From contig JAGXFR010000058.1 of NCBI GenBank assembly GCA_024637155.1, positions 1 to 64,000 of the forward strand: a DNA stretch of 64,000 nt. Direction: 5' to 3'. Positions 47,232-54,577 of the stretch are shown piece by piece. Under the pieces are notes generated by a model. It was not told the DNA's origin and did no database searches. It saw only the letters and a program-made list of their open reading frames with translations. This DNA is from Burkholderiaceae bacterium (GTDB lineage: Bacteria; Pseudomonadota; Gammaproteobacteria; Burkholderiales; Burkholderiaceae_E). Made by a program: the position numbers and the translations under genes. Every line of letters starts with the position of its first letter. Positions within the stretch are counted from its first letter, which is position 1.

Positions 47232-48094
47232 CAGGAACTCGAGCGTCTCGCCATGCGTCTGCGCGTCCACCACTCGTTGAAGAAGAACCACATGATCCAG
47301 AGCAGGAAGGTGGCACCGCCGGCGATCCCCAGCACGATGCTGTAGCTTACGCGATACTTCCCCGTGCGCGGGTCATAGACCGAGCACAGGATGCGCACCT
47401 GCTCGAGGATCGTGGCCAGGCTGGCGGTCTCGCCCACCGGGGTGCCGGTGATGAGTTGGCGGAGCGGCTCGATCAGATAATCGGCCGAGTAGTCCTCGCC
47501 GTACACCTGTCGGTAGATGCGTCCATCGGCGTCGACCACGGTGACCTGCAGCGTGTGGTCGAAGCCGGCAGGGGTGGCGACGAACCGGAAGCCGAACTCG
47601 CGCGCCAGGTCCGCAACGATCCCGACGGGTGGGCTGAGGAATTCCCAGTTCGGGGCGTCGATTCCATATTGGGCTGCAAAGGACTTGAGCGCCTGCGGTG
47701 AATCGGCCGGCTGGTTGAACCCGATGCTGATCACGTTGAAGCGATCCGCGCCGAGCGCGTCGCGCGCGACCGAGGCCGCGAGCTGCAATGCGCGCGTCGT
47801 CGTTGGGCAGACCTGAAAGCACCCGGTGTAGATGAAGCTGACCAGCAGCGGCTTGCCGCGATAGCTCGAGAGGCGCACGGGGCGCCCCTCTCGGTCCAGC
47901 ATCGTGTAATCGCCGATCGCGCGTCCCATGACGGCCTGGCTGGCGCGCACGGCGGCGGACTTGTCCAGGACCGGGGCCGGTGCGAGTTCCGCAGCGCGTG
48001 CCGGATGCCCCGCCGCCAGCGGGATGGCCAGGCACCCCGCCAGCATCGTCCCACCGAGACGGCTGCGCCACGAGGGGCCGGGAACGCGGGCCAC
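47231..48094 (-). CDS. SCO1/SenC-type copper chaperone with C-terminal anchor
   Basis: A 287-residue protein. It has an N-terminal signal segment, a thioredoxin-fold SCO domain with the copper motif YTGCFQVCPTT (C-x3-C) and the distal histidine FDHTLQ, and a C-terminal transmembrane helix (IVLGIAGGATFLLWIMWFFF). SCO proteins load CuA. The GTG start at 48094 is 11 bases past the cyoE stop and gives an Arg-containing signal n-region; an ATG at 48046 would leave a shorter leader. It sits with the CuA subunit II gene in the same operon. Confidence 0.9.
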   Translation of the reverse strand: MARVPGPSWRSRLGGTMLAGCLAIPLAAGHPARAAELAPAPVLDKSAAVRASQAVMGRAIGDYTMLDREGRPVRLSSYRGKPLLVSFIYTGCFQVCPTTTRALQLAASVARDALGADRFNVISIGFNQPADSPQALKSFAAQYGIDAPNWEFLSPPVGIVADLAREFGFRFVATPAGFDHTLQVTVVDADGRIYRQVYGEDYSADYLIEPLRQLITGTPVGETASLATILEQVRILCSVYDPRTGKYRVSYSIVLGIAGGATFLLWIMWFFFNEWWTRRRMARRSSS

Positions 48095-48105
48095 GCCGGT
48101 CCCGC

Positions 48106-48996
48106 TCAGGCCAGCAGCGCGTCGCTGATCGCGGCCAAAAGCAGCAGACTCAGTTGCGCCAGCGACGCGTGAAACGAACCCATCGCGGTCGTGCGGCTGG
48201 GTGCGCGCGCCAGCTGCCACGCCTTGCGCACGAAATGCGCGCCGCCGACGAGGGCGCCGATACCGTAGATCGGTCCGGCCCCGAAGAGGAGCGGCAACAG
48301 CGACACGCCGACCAGGGCGAGAGTGCTGACGAAGACGACCTGCGCGGCGCGTTTTGTCCCGACGACGACCGGAAGCATCGGCACGCCGGCCGCCGCGTAG
48401 TCATCCGAATTTGCGATCGCCAGGCTCCAGAAGTGCGGTGGCGTCCAGAGAAACAGAACCAGGGCGAGCAGGAGCGGGACGGCGCCCAGTTGCGGATTCG
48501 CTGCCGCCGCGCCGGCGAGCACGGCAAAACTCCCGGCCAGGCCGCCCACGACGATGTTGAGCCAAGTGCGTCGCTTGAGCCAGACGGTATAGACCACCGC
48601 GTAGAAGAAGGCGCCGAGGAACACATACAGTGCGGCGAGCGGGTTGGTCGCGGACCACGCGGCGGCGACCGATCCGGCCAGCAGGAAGCCGATCAGCGCC
48701 AGCCATGCCGGCGTATGGCGCAGTTCTCCGGTGACGAAGGCGCGGCCGCGGGTGCGCGCCATCAGTCGGTCGGTTTCGTACTCCACGTACTGATTGAAGG
48801 CCCCCGCGCTGGCCGAAGAGACCAGGACGGCCAGGGCCAGCACCGCGAGCGGCAAGCCGCCGGAACCGGCCCCGGGCGTGACTGCGTAGCCGGTCACTGC
48901 GGTGATCATGATGACGAAACCGATGCGCAGCTTGAAGACCCCCAGCACGGTACGCGCGCGGTGTGCGGTTTGCTGGTTGCGGCGTGTCGTGTCCAT
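48106..48996 (-). CDS. cyoE: protoheme IX farnesyltransferase
   Basis: A 296-residue polyprenyltransferase of the CyoE/CtaB family that makes heme O. It has the prenyl-diphosphate motif region NQYVEYETDRLMARTRGR (the usual first Asp is Glu here) and LFLWTPPHFWSLAIAN. The start ATG has GAGGGCAGG upstream. It follows subunit I after a gap of about 100 bases in which no gene is supported. Confidence 0.92.
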   Translation of the reverse strand: MDTTRRNQQTAHRARTVLGVFKLRIGFVIMITAVTGYAVTPGAGSGGLPLAVLALAVLVSSASAGAFNQYVEYETDRLMARTRGRAFVTGELRHTPAWLALIGFLLAGSVAAAWSATNPLAALYVFLGAFFYAVVYTVWLKRRTWLNIVVGGLAGSFAVLAGAAAANPQLGAVPLLLALVLFLWTPPHFWSLAIANSDDYAAAGVPMLPVVVGTKRAAQVVFVSTLALVGVSLLPLLFGAGPIYGIGALVGGAHFVRKAWQLARAPSRTTAMGSFHASLAQLSLLLLAAISDALLA

Positions 48997-49096
48997 GTTT
49001 GCCTGCCCTCGATCTACCTGTTCGGGCACGGGCCGGCAGCGGCCGCGCCTGCGCTGCTGCGAACGCCGCGCTCGCGCGCAACGCCGCCGCCGGGCA

Positions 49097-50788
49097 TCAA
49101 CTGAGCCCCCACACCGTGGACAGGTACTTCCAGTTGATGAAGTAGTACAGCACGAAGGCCACGAGGAACACCATCGCCAGCGCGAACGTGCCCGGCGCCG
49201 CAAAACCCGCCGACCCGTGTCCCTGGAGTGCGGCATGGGTGGGGACCACCGGAATCGGCACCGGCTTATCGCTGAGCACGCCGGCGTCGAGTTTGCGGCC
49301 CCACAGCAGCGAGCCGACGGTGATGTAGACGTAAAGCGCGCCACCGACGATGGCGATCACCCCCGAGATCCCCATCAGCCCCAGCATCAGGTAGGCCGCG
49401 CCGGGGAACTCGTAGGCCAGGGGCGAGCCGCCCATGGCCATGTCCCAATGCCGCCGCGAGACCCCCAGGGTTCCCGCGCCCATCATCACCAGAACGAAGA
49501 AGTACATCGAGAGACCGAAGAGATAGGGCTGCAGTTTCGCCAGGCCCGGGCTGATCATCTCGCGCTTGAACAGCACCGGGATCAGGAAATAGGTGAGCGC
49601 CATGAACGAGAGCGAGGTGCCGATCACCACGGTGGCGTGGAAGTGGCCGGGAACATAGATGGTGTTGTGAATGATCATGTTCAGCTGCTCGGTGCCCATC
49701 ATCACTCCGGAGATGCCGCCGAGGAAACCGAAGCCGATCAGGGAAATGAACATCCCGGAGAACACCGGATTGCCCCAGGGCGCCTTTCTGAGCCATTCGA
49801 ACAGGCCCTTGGTGAAGCCCTTCTCGCGCTGCGCCACTTCGATCGCGCCCGGAATGGTCAGGCCGTGAATCATCGAGGCGAGCACTGCGAAGTACATGAA
49901 GTAGCTGGTGTTGACCACCTTCCATTCGGTGCTCAGGCCCGGATCGGCCAGCAGGTGGTGAGCGCTCGCCAGCTGGAGAAACAGGATATAGAGCAGGAAG
50001 GCACCGCGGCTGACGCGCTCCGACATCGGCTTGGCGCCGAAGACGATCGCCGCGATGGCGTACCAGACCGAAATGTGCGCGGCGACGTTGATCTGCTGCG
50101 AGGAGTGCCCGAAGGCCCACCAGATGGTGCGATAGATGAGCGGATCCACTTCCTGGATGAGGCCCAGCGACAGCAGGTAGGTCGGGATCAGGATGATCGC
50201 GCCCGACGCGATGGTGAACACGGCGATGATCGCGGCGGTGATCGCGCCGAAAGTGACCAGCGGGACCGAGCCCTGATAGGTCTTCTCGTTCTTGGCCACG
50301 ACGAGCGTGCCGAAGAACACGAAGCAGCCGATCAGCGCGCCCACTGCAAAGAGGATCAGCCCGAGATAGAACGCCGGCTGCGCCATCATCGGCACGTAGG
50401 AGGTCATCATCACGCTGGAACTGCCCTGGAAGACTGCGACGTTGTTGGTGACGGAACCGATCAGCATCAGGGCGAAGCCCAGCCAGGCGATCTTCGGCGT
50501 GGCGATGCGGCAGCGCAGCAGCGTCGAGGAGCAGAAGTAGAGGACCGCCATTTCGAAGAAGATGATCCAGAAGATCAGCATGTCGATGCCGTGGGCGGTC
50601 AGCACCATGTAGAACGTGTCGGCGGCGAGCCAGTGCACGGCGGGCCAGCGGGTGAGCACTACGCCCACGGCGAGGATGCCGCCGATGAGCAGGTAGACCA
50701 CGGCCGCGACGGCATTGGCCAGCATCAGCTTTTCCGCCTGTGTGTCGAACTGCAGCCCGGATCGTGGGCAGGTGCGATAGGTAGTCAT
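49097..50788 (-). CDS. B-type heme-copper subunit I lacking the catalytic Tyr (sNOR/NorY-like)
   Basis: A 563-residue membrane protein that aligns along its length with ba3-type cytochrome oxidase subunit I, and would often be annotated so. Low-spin heme ligands H66 (LTAHGIDMLIFW) and H384, high-spin H382 (VPGHFHATVV), metal-B ligands H228, H277, H278 (ASAHHLLADPG) are intact. The active-site stretch reads GHSSQQINVAAH, where ba3 has GHPIVYFW: the cross-linked tyrosine (His+4) is Gln232. This pattern, with a CuA subunit II and SCO beside it, fits the sNOR (norSY-senC) nitric oxide reductases described in ammonia oxidisers. NO reduction is inferred; O2 reduction is not excluded. Confidence 0.88.
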   Translation of the reverse strand: MTTYRTCPRSGLQFDTQAEKLMLANAVAAVVYLLIGGILAVGVVLTRWPAVHWLAADTFYMVLTAHGIDMLIFWIIFFEMAVLYFCSSTLLRCRIATPKIAWLGFALMLIGSVTNNVAVFQGSSSVMMTSYVPMMAQPAFYLGLILFAVGALIGCFVFFGTLVVAKNEKTYQGSVPLVTFGAITAAIIAVFTIASGAIILIPTYLLSLGLIQEVDPLIYRTIWWAFGHSSQQINVAAHISVWYAIAAIVFGAKPMSERVSRGAFLLYILFLQLASAHHLLADPGLSTEWKVVNTSYFMYFAVLASMIHGLTIPGAIEVAQREKGFTKGLFEWLRKAPWGNPVFSGMFISLIGFGFLGGISGVMMGTEQLNMIIHNTIYVPGHFHATVVIGTSLSFMALTYFLIPVLFKREMISPGLAKLQPYLFGLSMYFFVLVMMGAGTLGVSRRHWDMAMGGSPLAYEFPGAAYLMLGLMGISGVIAIVGGALYVYITVGSLLWGRKLDAGVLSDKPVPIPVVPTHAALQGHGSAGFAAPGTFALAMVFLVAFVLYYFINWKYLSTVWGLS

Positions 50789-50800
50789 TGGCGCCTCCCC

Positions 50801-51340
50801 TTACTTGACGTAAATGCGGCCGACCATGTTTGCGTGGTTGATCCCGCAGTATTCGTTGCACACGACCGAGTAGGTGCCGCTTCGGTTGGGCGTTACCTTG
50901 ACGACGTGCTCGTAGCCGGGAACGACCTGGATGTTGATGTTGACCGGCTGCAGCGAAAACCCATGGTTGTAGTCCATCGAGGTGAGATGCAGACGGTAGG
51001 TCTGGTCCTTCTCGAGTTCCAGGATCGGCCACCAGTCCCACAGGCGCGCGATCAGGTAGACGTCGCTCCCGGGCGGCGGGCTCACTACCGGGATCTGCCG
51101 GTCGGTTTCGGTGCGCACGGTGTACTGGTCGACCATGGCCTGCGTCTTCGCCGTGAAGAGCTCGCGGGACGTCTTGTAGGTCTCGGTGGACAGGTTCTGT
51201 TTGCCGTAGATATGCCAGCCCACCATCATGGCGAACATCACCATGCACCAGACGAAGGCGATCAGGATCCACGTGCCCTCGACGCGATCCAACGGCTGTT
51301 TCCACCAGAGTCGATCTGACGGCGGCAGTATTGCGCTCAT
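50801..51340 (-). CDS. CuA-containing subunit II (NorS/CoxB-like)
   Basis: A 179-residue protein: one N-terminal helix (WILIAFVWCMVMFAMMVGW) then a periplasmic cupredoxin domain. All CuA ligands are present: His in MDYNHGFSL and Cys/Glu/Cys/His/Met in VVCNEYCGINHANM. Short length and single helix match B-type oxidase and sNOR subunit II. It would accept electrons from cytochrome c or a cupredoxin and pass them to subunit I, encoded 12 bases downstream. Confidence 0.92.
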   Translation of the reverse strand: MSAILPPSDRLWWKQPLDRVEGTWILIAFVWCMVMFAMMVGWHIYGKQNLSTETYKTSRELFTAKTQAMVDQYTVRTETDRQIPVVSPPPGSDVYLIARLWDWWPILELEKDQTYRLHLTSMDYNHGFSLQPVNINIQVVPGYEHVVKVTPNRSGTYSVVCNEYCGINHANMVGRIYVK

Positions 51341-51385
51341 GTTCGCACCCCTCGTTCAAGAAACACGCGATGTGTCGACCGACGG

Positions 51386-51538
51386 CTACTTGGCGAGGGG
51401 AACCGTCAGGATTTCGATGACCCCCCAGAGCGTGTAGAGCACCATGGGAACCATGACGCCGACGAAGAGCAGCAGAAAGGGGTTGTCGAGAAACTTCTGC
51501 ATCAGGGGGACGGGTTCTTCGTGAGACGGGTCGTTCAT
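51386..51538 (-). CDS. small one-helix subunit (50 residues), first gene of the operon
   Basis: A short gene read directly: MNDPSHEEPVPLMQKFLDNP, then a single membrane helix (FLLLFVGVMVPMVLYTLWGV) and a short tail ending LAK. It starts at ATG 51538 and stops 45 bases before subunit II. Its size, single helix and place match the small subunit IIa of ba3-type oxidases and the small companion found next to sNOR subunits. Confidence 0.8.
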   Translation of the reverse strand: MNDPSHEEPVPLMQKFLDNPFLLLFVGVMVPMVLYTLWGVIEILTVPLAK

Positions 51539-51616
51539 TTGCGATGCCTCCGCTGCGGTGGACTCGGATGTCGGAATGGGCGCCCGGGAGGACGCGACCC
51601 GACACCCGTCCAGTCC

Positions 51617-51622
51617 ACCGTA
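51617..51622 (-). promoter_or_regulatory. possible -10 element of the respiratory operon
   Basis: Minus-strand TACGGT lies 22 bases past the Dnr/FNR box, the spacing expected when an activator is centred near -41.5. The hexamer is only a partial match to consensus. Confidence 0.4.
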
Positions 51623-51644
51623 ACGAATGGTTCCGTCGAAAGAT

Positions 51645-51658
51645 TTGACTTAAGTCAA
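51645..51658 (-). promoter_or_regulatory. FNR/Dnr-type binding site, perfect palindrome
   Basis: TTGACTTAAGTCAA: two perfect TTGAC half-sites around a TTAA centre, about 106 bases before the first gene of the operon. TTGAC rather than TTGAT half-sites are often seen for Dnr/Nnr regulators. The Dnr-like regulator gene at the other end of the operon has the matching recognition helix. No other such site was noticed in the window. Confidence 0.85.
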
Positions 51659-51817
51659 GGAATCGCCGACCGCCCGGCGCGCGGAAATCCGGGTGCGGGT
51701 CGGCTGGGGCATCGTCGCGATCGTGCGCAGCTCGCCCCGATCGGGAGGGCTGCGACCAAGGTATGTTCGATGGTGGTGGCGCCGGGTTCCGATTCCGCCG
51801 GCGTCGGCGCCGACTCG

Positions 51818-52210
51818 CTAGCCGCTGCCCAGGGGCAGCGCAGATTTCGTCAGCGCCACGGCGACGATATAGGCGAATGCCGCCAGGGCGCCGCCGAAAG
51901 CCGCGCGGCGAATGGCCGGCGTGCGCCCGCGCTTGAGCGCGATCGTTCCGAGGAGAACGTAGGCGATGAGGCCGAGGAACTTGGCCGTGAGCCATCCGTG
52001 AACCAGCGGGTACTGCTCGATGATCATCGCCATCGCGAGCGCGCTGGCGAGCAGCAACGTGTCCACGACATGCGGCGTCACGCGCACCCAGCGGCGGGCG
52101 AGCCAGGGCGAATCGCGCATCATCCAGACGCCGCGCAGCACGAAGCCGGCGCCCGAGAGCACGACGCAGCTCACATGCAGATACTTGAGCAGGAAGTAGT
52201 GCGCAGCCAA
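51818..52210 (-). CDS. SirB2-family membrane protein
   Basis: A 130-residue protein with four transmembrane helices: LLKYLHVSCVVLSGAGFVLRG at the start, with conserved His and Arg, then HVVDTLLLASALAMAM and WLTAKFLGLIAYVLLGTIAL, the SirB2 pattern. Function unknown. The start is a TTG 10 bases after the phoH-like stop and no ATG is available before the first helix. A gene-free stretch of 279 bases with the operon control region follows on its 3' side. Confidence 0.82.
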   Translation of the reverse strand: MAAHYFLLKYLHVSCVVLSGAGFVLRGVWMMRDSPWLARRWVRVTPHVVDTLLLASALAMAMIIEQYPLVHGWLTAKFLGLIAYVLLGTIALKRGRTPAIRRAAFGGALAAFAYIVAVALTKSALPLGSG

Positions 52211-52220
52211 GTGGGGCGCA

Positions 52221-53933
52221 CTACAACACGTCGCCCGCGAAATCCGCCAGCCGCGAACGCTCGCCGCGTTGCAGCGTCACGTGTCCGGCGTGTGCCCACC
52301 CCTTGAAGCGTTCGACCACGTAGCTCAGGCCCGATGAGCCTTCCGTGAGGTAGGGCGTGTCGATCTGCGCGATGTTGCCCAGGCACAGCACCTTGGTGCC
52401 CGGCCCGGCGCGCGTGATCAGCGTCTTCATCTGCTTGGGCGTGAGATTCTGCGCCTCGTCGATGATCAGGAACTTGTTGATGAAGGTGCGTCCGCGCATG
52501 AACGAGAGCGCCTTCACCTTGACCCGGTTGCGGATCAGGTCGTTGGTCGCGGCGCGGCCCCACTCGCCCGAGGACGGGTCGGTCTTGTTGAGCACTTCGA
52601 GGTTGTCCTCCAGCGCACCCATCCACGGCTGCATCTTCTCTTCCTCGGTGCCGGGCAGGTAGCCGATGTCGTCGCCCACCGGGACGGTGGCGCGGGTCAT
52701 GATGATTTCGCTGTAGCGCTTGGTCTCGAGGATCTGCACCAGGCCCGCGGCGAGCGCGAGCAGCGTCTTGCCGGTGCCCGCCTGACCGAGCAGCGTGACG
52801 AAGTCGATCTCGGGGTTCATCAACAGGTTGAGCGCGAAATTCTGCTCGCGGTTGCGCGCCGTGATGCCCCACACGGCATTCTTCACGTGCGCGTAGTCGC
52901 GCACCGTCTGCAGCACCGCCGTGCGACCGTTGATCTCGCGCACCACGCCCGAGAGCGGCAGTTCGCCGTCGAAGTAGACGAACTGATTGAGAACGAGCGA
53001 AGTGATCAGCGGTCCGGTGATCCGGTAGAACGTGTACCCGCCCTGCTGCCAGGACTCCATTCCCTTCGCGTGCCGATCCCAGAAGTCTGCGGGCAGTTCG
53101 AGGACACCCGTGTAGAACAGGTCGCTGTCCGAGAGCACCTGGTCGTTGAAGTAGTCCTCGGCGCGCAACCCCAGTGCGCGCGCCTTGATGCGCATGTTGA
53201 TGTCCTTGGACACCAGCACGACATCGCGCTCGGGGTGCTGGTCGCTCAGCGCGCGCACCACCCCGAGAATCTGGTTGTCGGCCTTGCCCATCGGCAGGCT
53301 CGCGGGCAGCATCGCCGCGCTCGCCTGCGTCTGGAAGAACAGCCGCCCGCTGGCGTCGCGGTTGCCCAGCGCCGAGAGCGCCAGGCCGTCCTCGAGGCGA
53401 TCGGGCGCCGCGGCAATCAACGCGTCCAGCGAACGACTCACCTGGCGCGCGTTGCGCGACACCTCCGACATCCCGCGCTTGTGCCCGTCGAGTTCCTCGA
53501 GGGTGATCATCGGCAGGTGGATGTCGTGCTCGGCGAAGCGAAACAGGGACGAGGGATCGTGCATCAGCACGTTGGTGTCGAGCACGAAGAGCGTGGCGGG
53601 CCCCTCGTTGCGGCGGCTGCGCGCCTTGCGCGTCGTCTCGGCGCTGCTTCGCTTGCGGGGTAGTACCGCGGCCGTCTCGCCGCGCACCACGCTCGCGATG
53701 CTGCCCTTTTCGGCAACGGGAGGCCGTGCCCGCGCCGGCTCCCCGACGGGCGCCGCACTCGCCGTGCGGGGCGCCATGAGCAGCGCCGGACGAGCGGACG
53801 GGGCGCGGGGCGCGCCGGCATCGGGTCGCACGGTTGCCTTGGCTGGGCGGACCGGAGGCGTCGGCCGGGCCTCGAGTTCAGGCGTGAGGGTAACCAGAGT
53901 GGCGGGTTTTGCGGGGGCTTTGGGCAGCGGCAT
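52221..53933 (-). CDS. PIN domain-PhoH family ATPase (PhoH2/YlaK-like)
   Basis: A 570-residue protein. Residues 1 to about 110 are Ala/Pro-rich and disordered. A PIN ribonuclease-like domain follows (LFVLDTNVLMHDPSSLF near 118, with acidic residues such as LEELDGHKRGM and SKDINMRIKA). The C-terminal PhoH ATPase has Walker A LLGQAGTGKTLLALA, Walker B FLIIDEAQNLTPKQMKT and ITRAGPGTKV. Such PIN-PhoH proteins act as RNA helicase/RNases. The start MPLPKAPAKP is the first reasonable ATG; the frame continues upstream without conserved sequence. Confidence 0.9.
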   Translation of the reverse strand: MPLPKAPAKPATLVTLTPELEARPTPPVRPAKATVRPDAGAPRAPSARPALLMAPRTASAAPVGEPARARPPVAEKGSIASVVRGETAAVLPRKRSSAETTRKARSRRNEGPATLFVLDTNVLMHDPSSLFRFAEHDIHLPMITLEELDGHKRGMSEVSRNARQVSRSLDALIAAAPDRLEDGLALSALGNRDASGRLFFQTQASAAMLPASLPMGKADNQILGVVRALSDQHPERDVVLVSKDINMRIKARALGLRAEDYFNDQVLSDSDLFYTGVLELPADFWDRHAKGMESWQQGGYTFYRITGPLITSLVLNQFVYFDGELPLSGVVREINGRTAVLQTVRDYAHVKNAVWGITARNREQNFALNLLMNPEIDFVTLLGQAGTGKTLLALAAGLVQILETKRYSEIIMTRATVPVGDDIGYLPGTEEEKMQPWMGALEDNLEVLNKTDPSSGEWGRAATNDLIRNRVKVKALSFMRGRTFINKFLIIDEAQNLTPKQMKTLITRAGPGTKVLCLGNIAQIDTPYLTEGSSGLSYVVERFKGWAHAGHVTLQRGERSRLADFAGDVL

Positions 53934-54067
53934 CGGTTCGCGTGGCGGGACGAAGGGGCGCCGCGGGGCGCCGGGAGAAATGATGCGACAACATAGCACA
54001 CGGCAGGGACTCGGGGAATGTCCGATTCGCCCCGCGCAGGGGCCTTCCCCGTGCGCTCGCGCGCCGC

Positions 54068-54439
54068 TCAGTCGCGCAGAAGCAACGCCACCACGCGACG
54101 GCCCTCGGCCACCAGGATGTTGAAGGTACGGCACGCCGCAGCGGTCGTCATCGCCTCAACGCCGATCTGGCGCGCCGCGAGGCCCGCGAGCAGGCGCGGA
54201 TGGACGAAGCGGTGCCGCGCTCCGGTGCCCAGCAGGACCACCTCGGGCTCGGAGGCGATCAGCGCATCGAGATGCGCGGCTTCGAGCGCGTCGAAGCCCG
54301 CGATCTCGGGATGGCCAACGGGCCCCGTGGGCACCACCAAAACCGTACCCTCGTGGCGTTCATGGTTGACCTCCACGTAGCCCGGGCCGTAGGAATTGAC
54401 CGTGTTGAGCCCGTCGAGGGCTTCGAGGTGCATTTTCAT
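54068..54439 (-). CDS. Mth938-like (DUF498/NDUFAF3-type) domain protein
   Basis: A 123-residue protein with the Mth938 fold pattern: NTVNSYGPGYVEVNHERHEG, VLVVPTGPVG, EVVLLGTGARHRFVHPRLL, and GVEAMTTAAACRTFNILVAEGR. Related proteins help respiratory complex I assembly in mitochondria; the bacterial role is not defined. It is divergent from alaC, with a 138-base shared upstream region. Confidence 0.87.
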   Translation of the reverse strand: MKMHLEALDGLNTVNSYGPGYVEVNHERHEGTVLVVPTGPVGHPEIAGFDALEAAHLDALIASEPEVVLLGTGARHRFVHPRLLAGLAARQIGVEAMTTAAACRTFNILVAEGRRVVALLLRD

Positions 54440-54468
54440 CGTCGGCTAACTTATTGAAAATACTCTAC

Positions 54469-54474
54469 ATTATC
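54469..54474 (-). promoter_or_regulatory. possible extended -10 element
   Basis: Minus-strand TGATAATG includes GATAAT preceded by the TG of the whole octamer, 29 bases before the Mth938-domain gene. No -35 match is seen, so this is weak. Confidence 0.3.
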
Positions 54475-54577
54475 ACCCAAGCGCGGGGGCCGTCCCGGGC
54501 GGCTTGGCCGGAACTGTGCGAGCATTCGTTGCAGTGCATCAATCGATTTGCAGTGGTCAGTGGGGAGTATCGCACCG

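Larger units (their letters stand above)
40656..51538 (-). other. predicted 11-gene NO-reductase-like respiratory operon
   Basis: Eleven minus-strand genes run from 51538 to 40656. The largest gap is about 100 bases (between subunit I and cyoE), and several junctions overlap (ATGA or TGATG). A single promoter region with an FNR/Dnr box precedes the first gene. Products: small membrane subunit, CuA subunit II, B-type subunit I without the catalytic Tyr, CyoE, SCO, cytochrome b-2[4Fe-4S]-MvhD fusion, one-helix unknown protein, second heme-copper subunit I, cytochrome b-2Fe2S-FNR fusion, CtaA, DUF2249. Operon structure is inferred from spacing. Confidence 0.75.

Noticed and set aside
48997..49096. 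A 26-codon minus-strand frame in the gap between the subunit I gene and cyoE
   Set aside because: It begins at ATG overlapping the subunit I end and has no ribosome site, hydrophobic helix or recognisable pattern.
49097..51340. Simple annotation as a ba3-type cytochrome c oxidase
   Set aside because: Metal and heme ligands fit, but the catalytic tyrosine is replaced by Gln and the context is NO-related, so an sNOR-like assignment is preferred; O2 reduction cannot be excluded from sequence.
51803..51814. Palindrome GTCGGCGCCGAC just after the SirB2-like gene as a terminator
   Set aside because: It has only a 12-base self-complementary core and no T-tract; chance occurrence in GC-rich DNA is likely.
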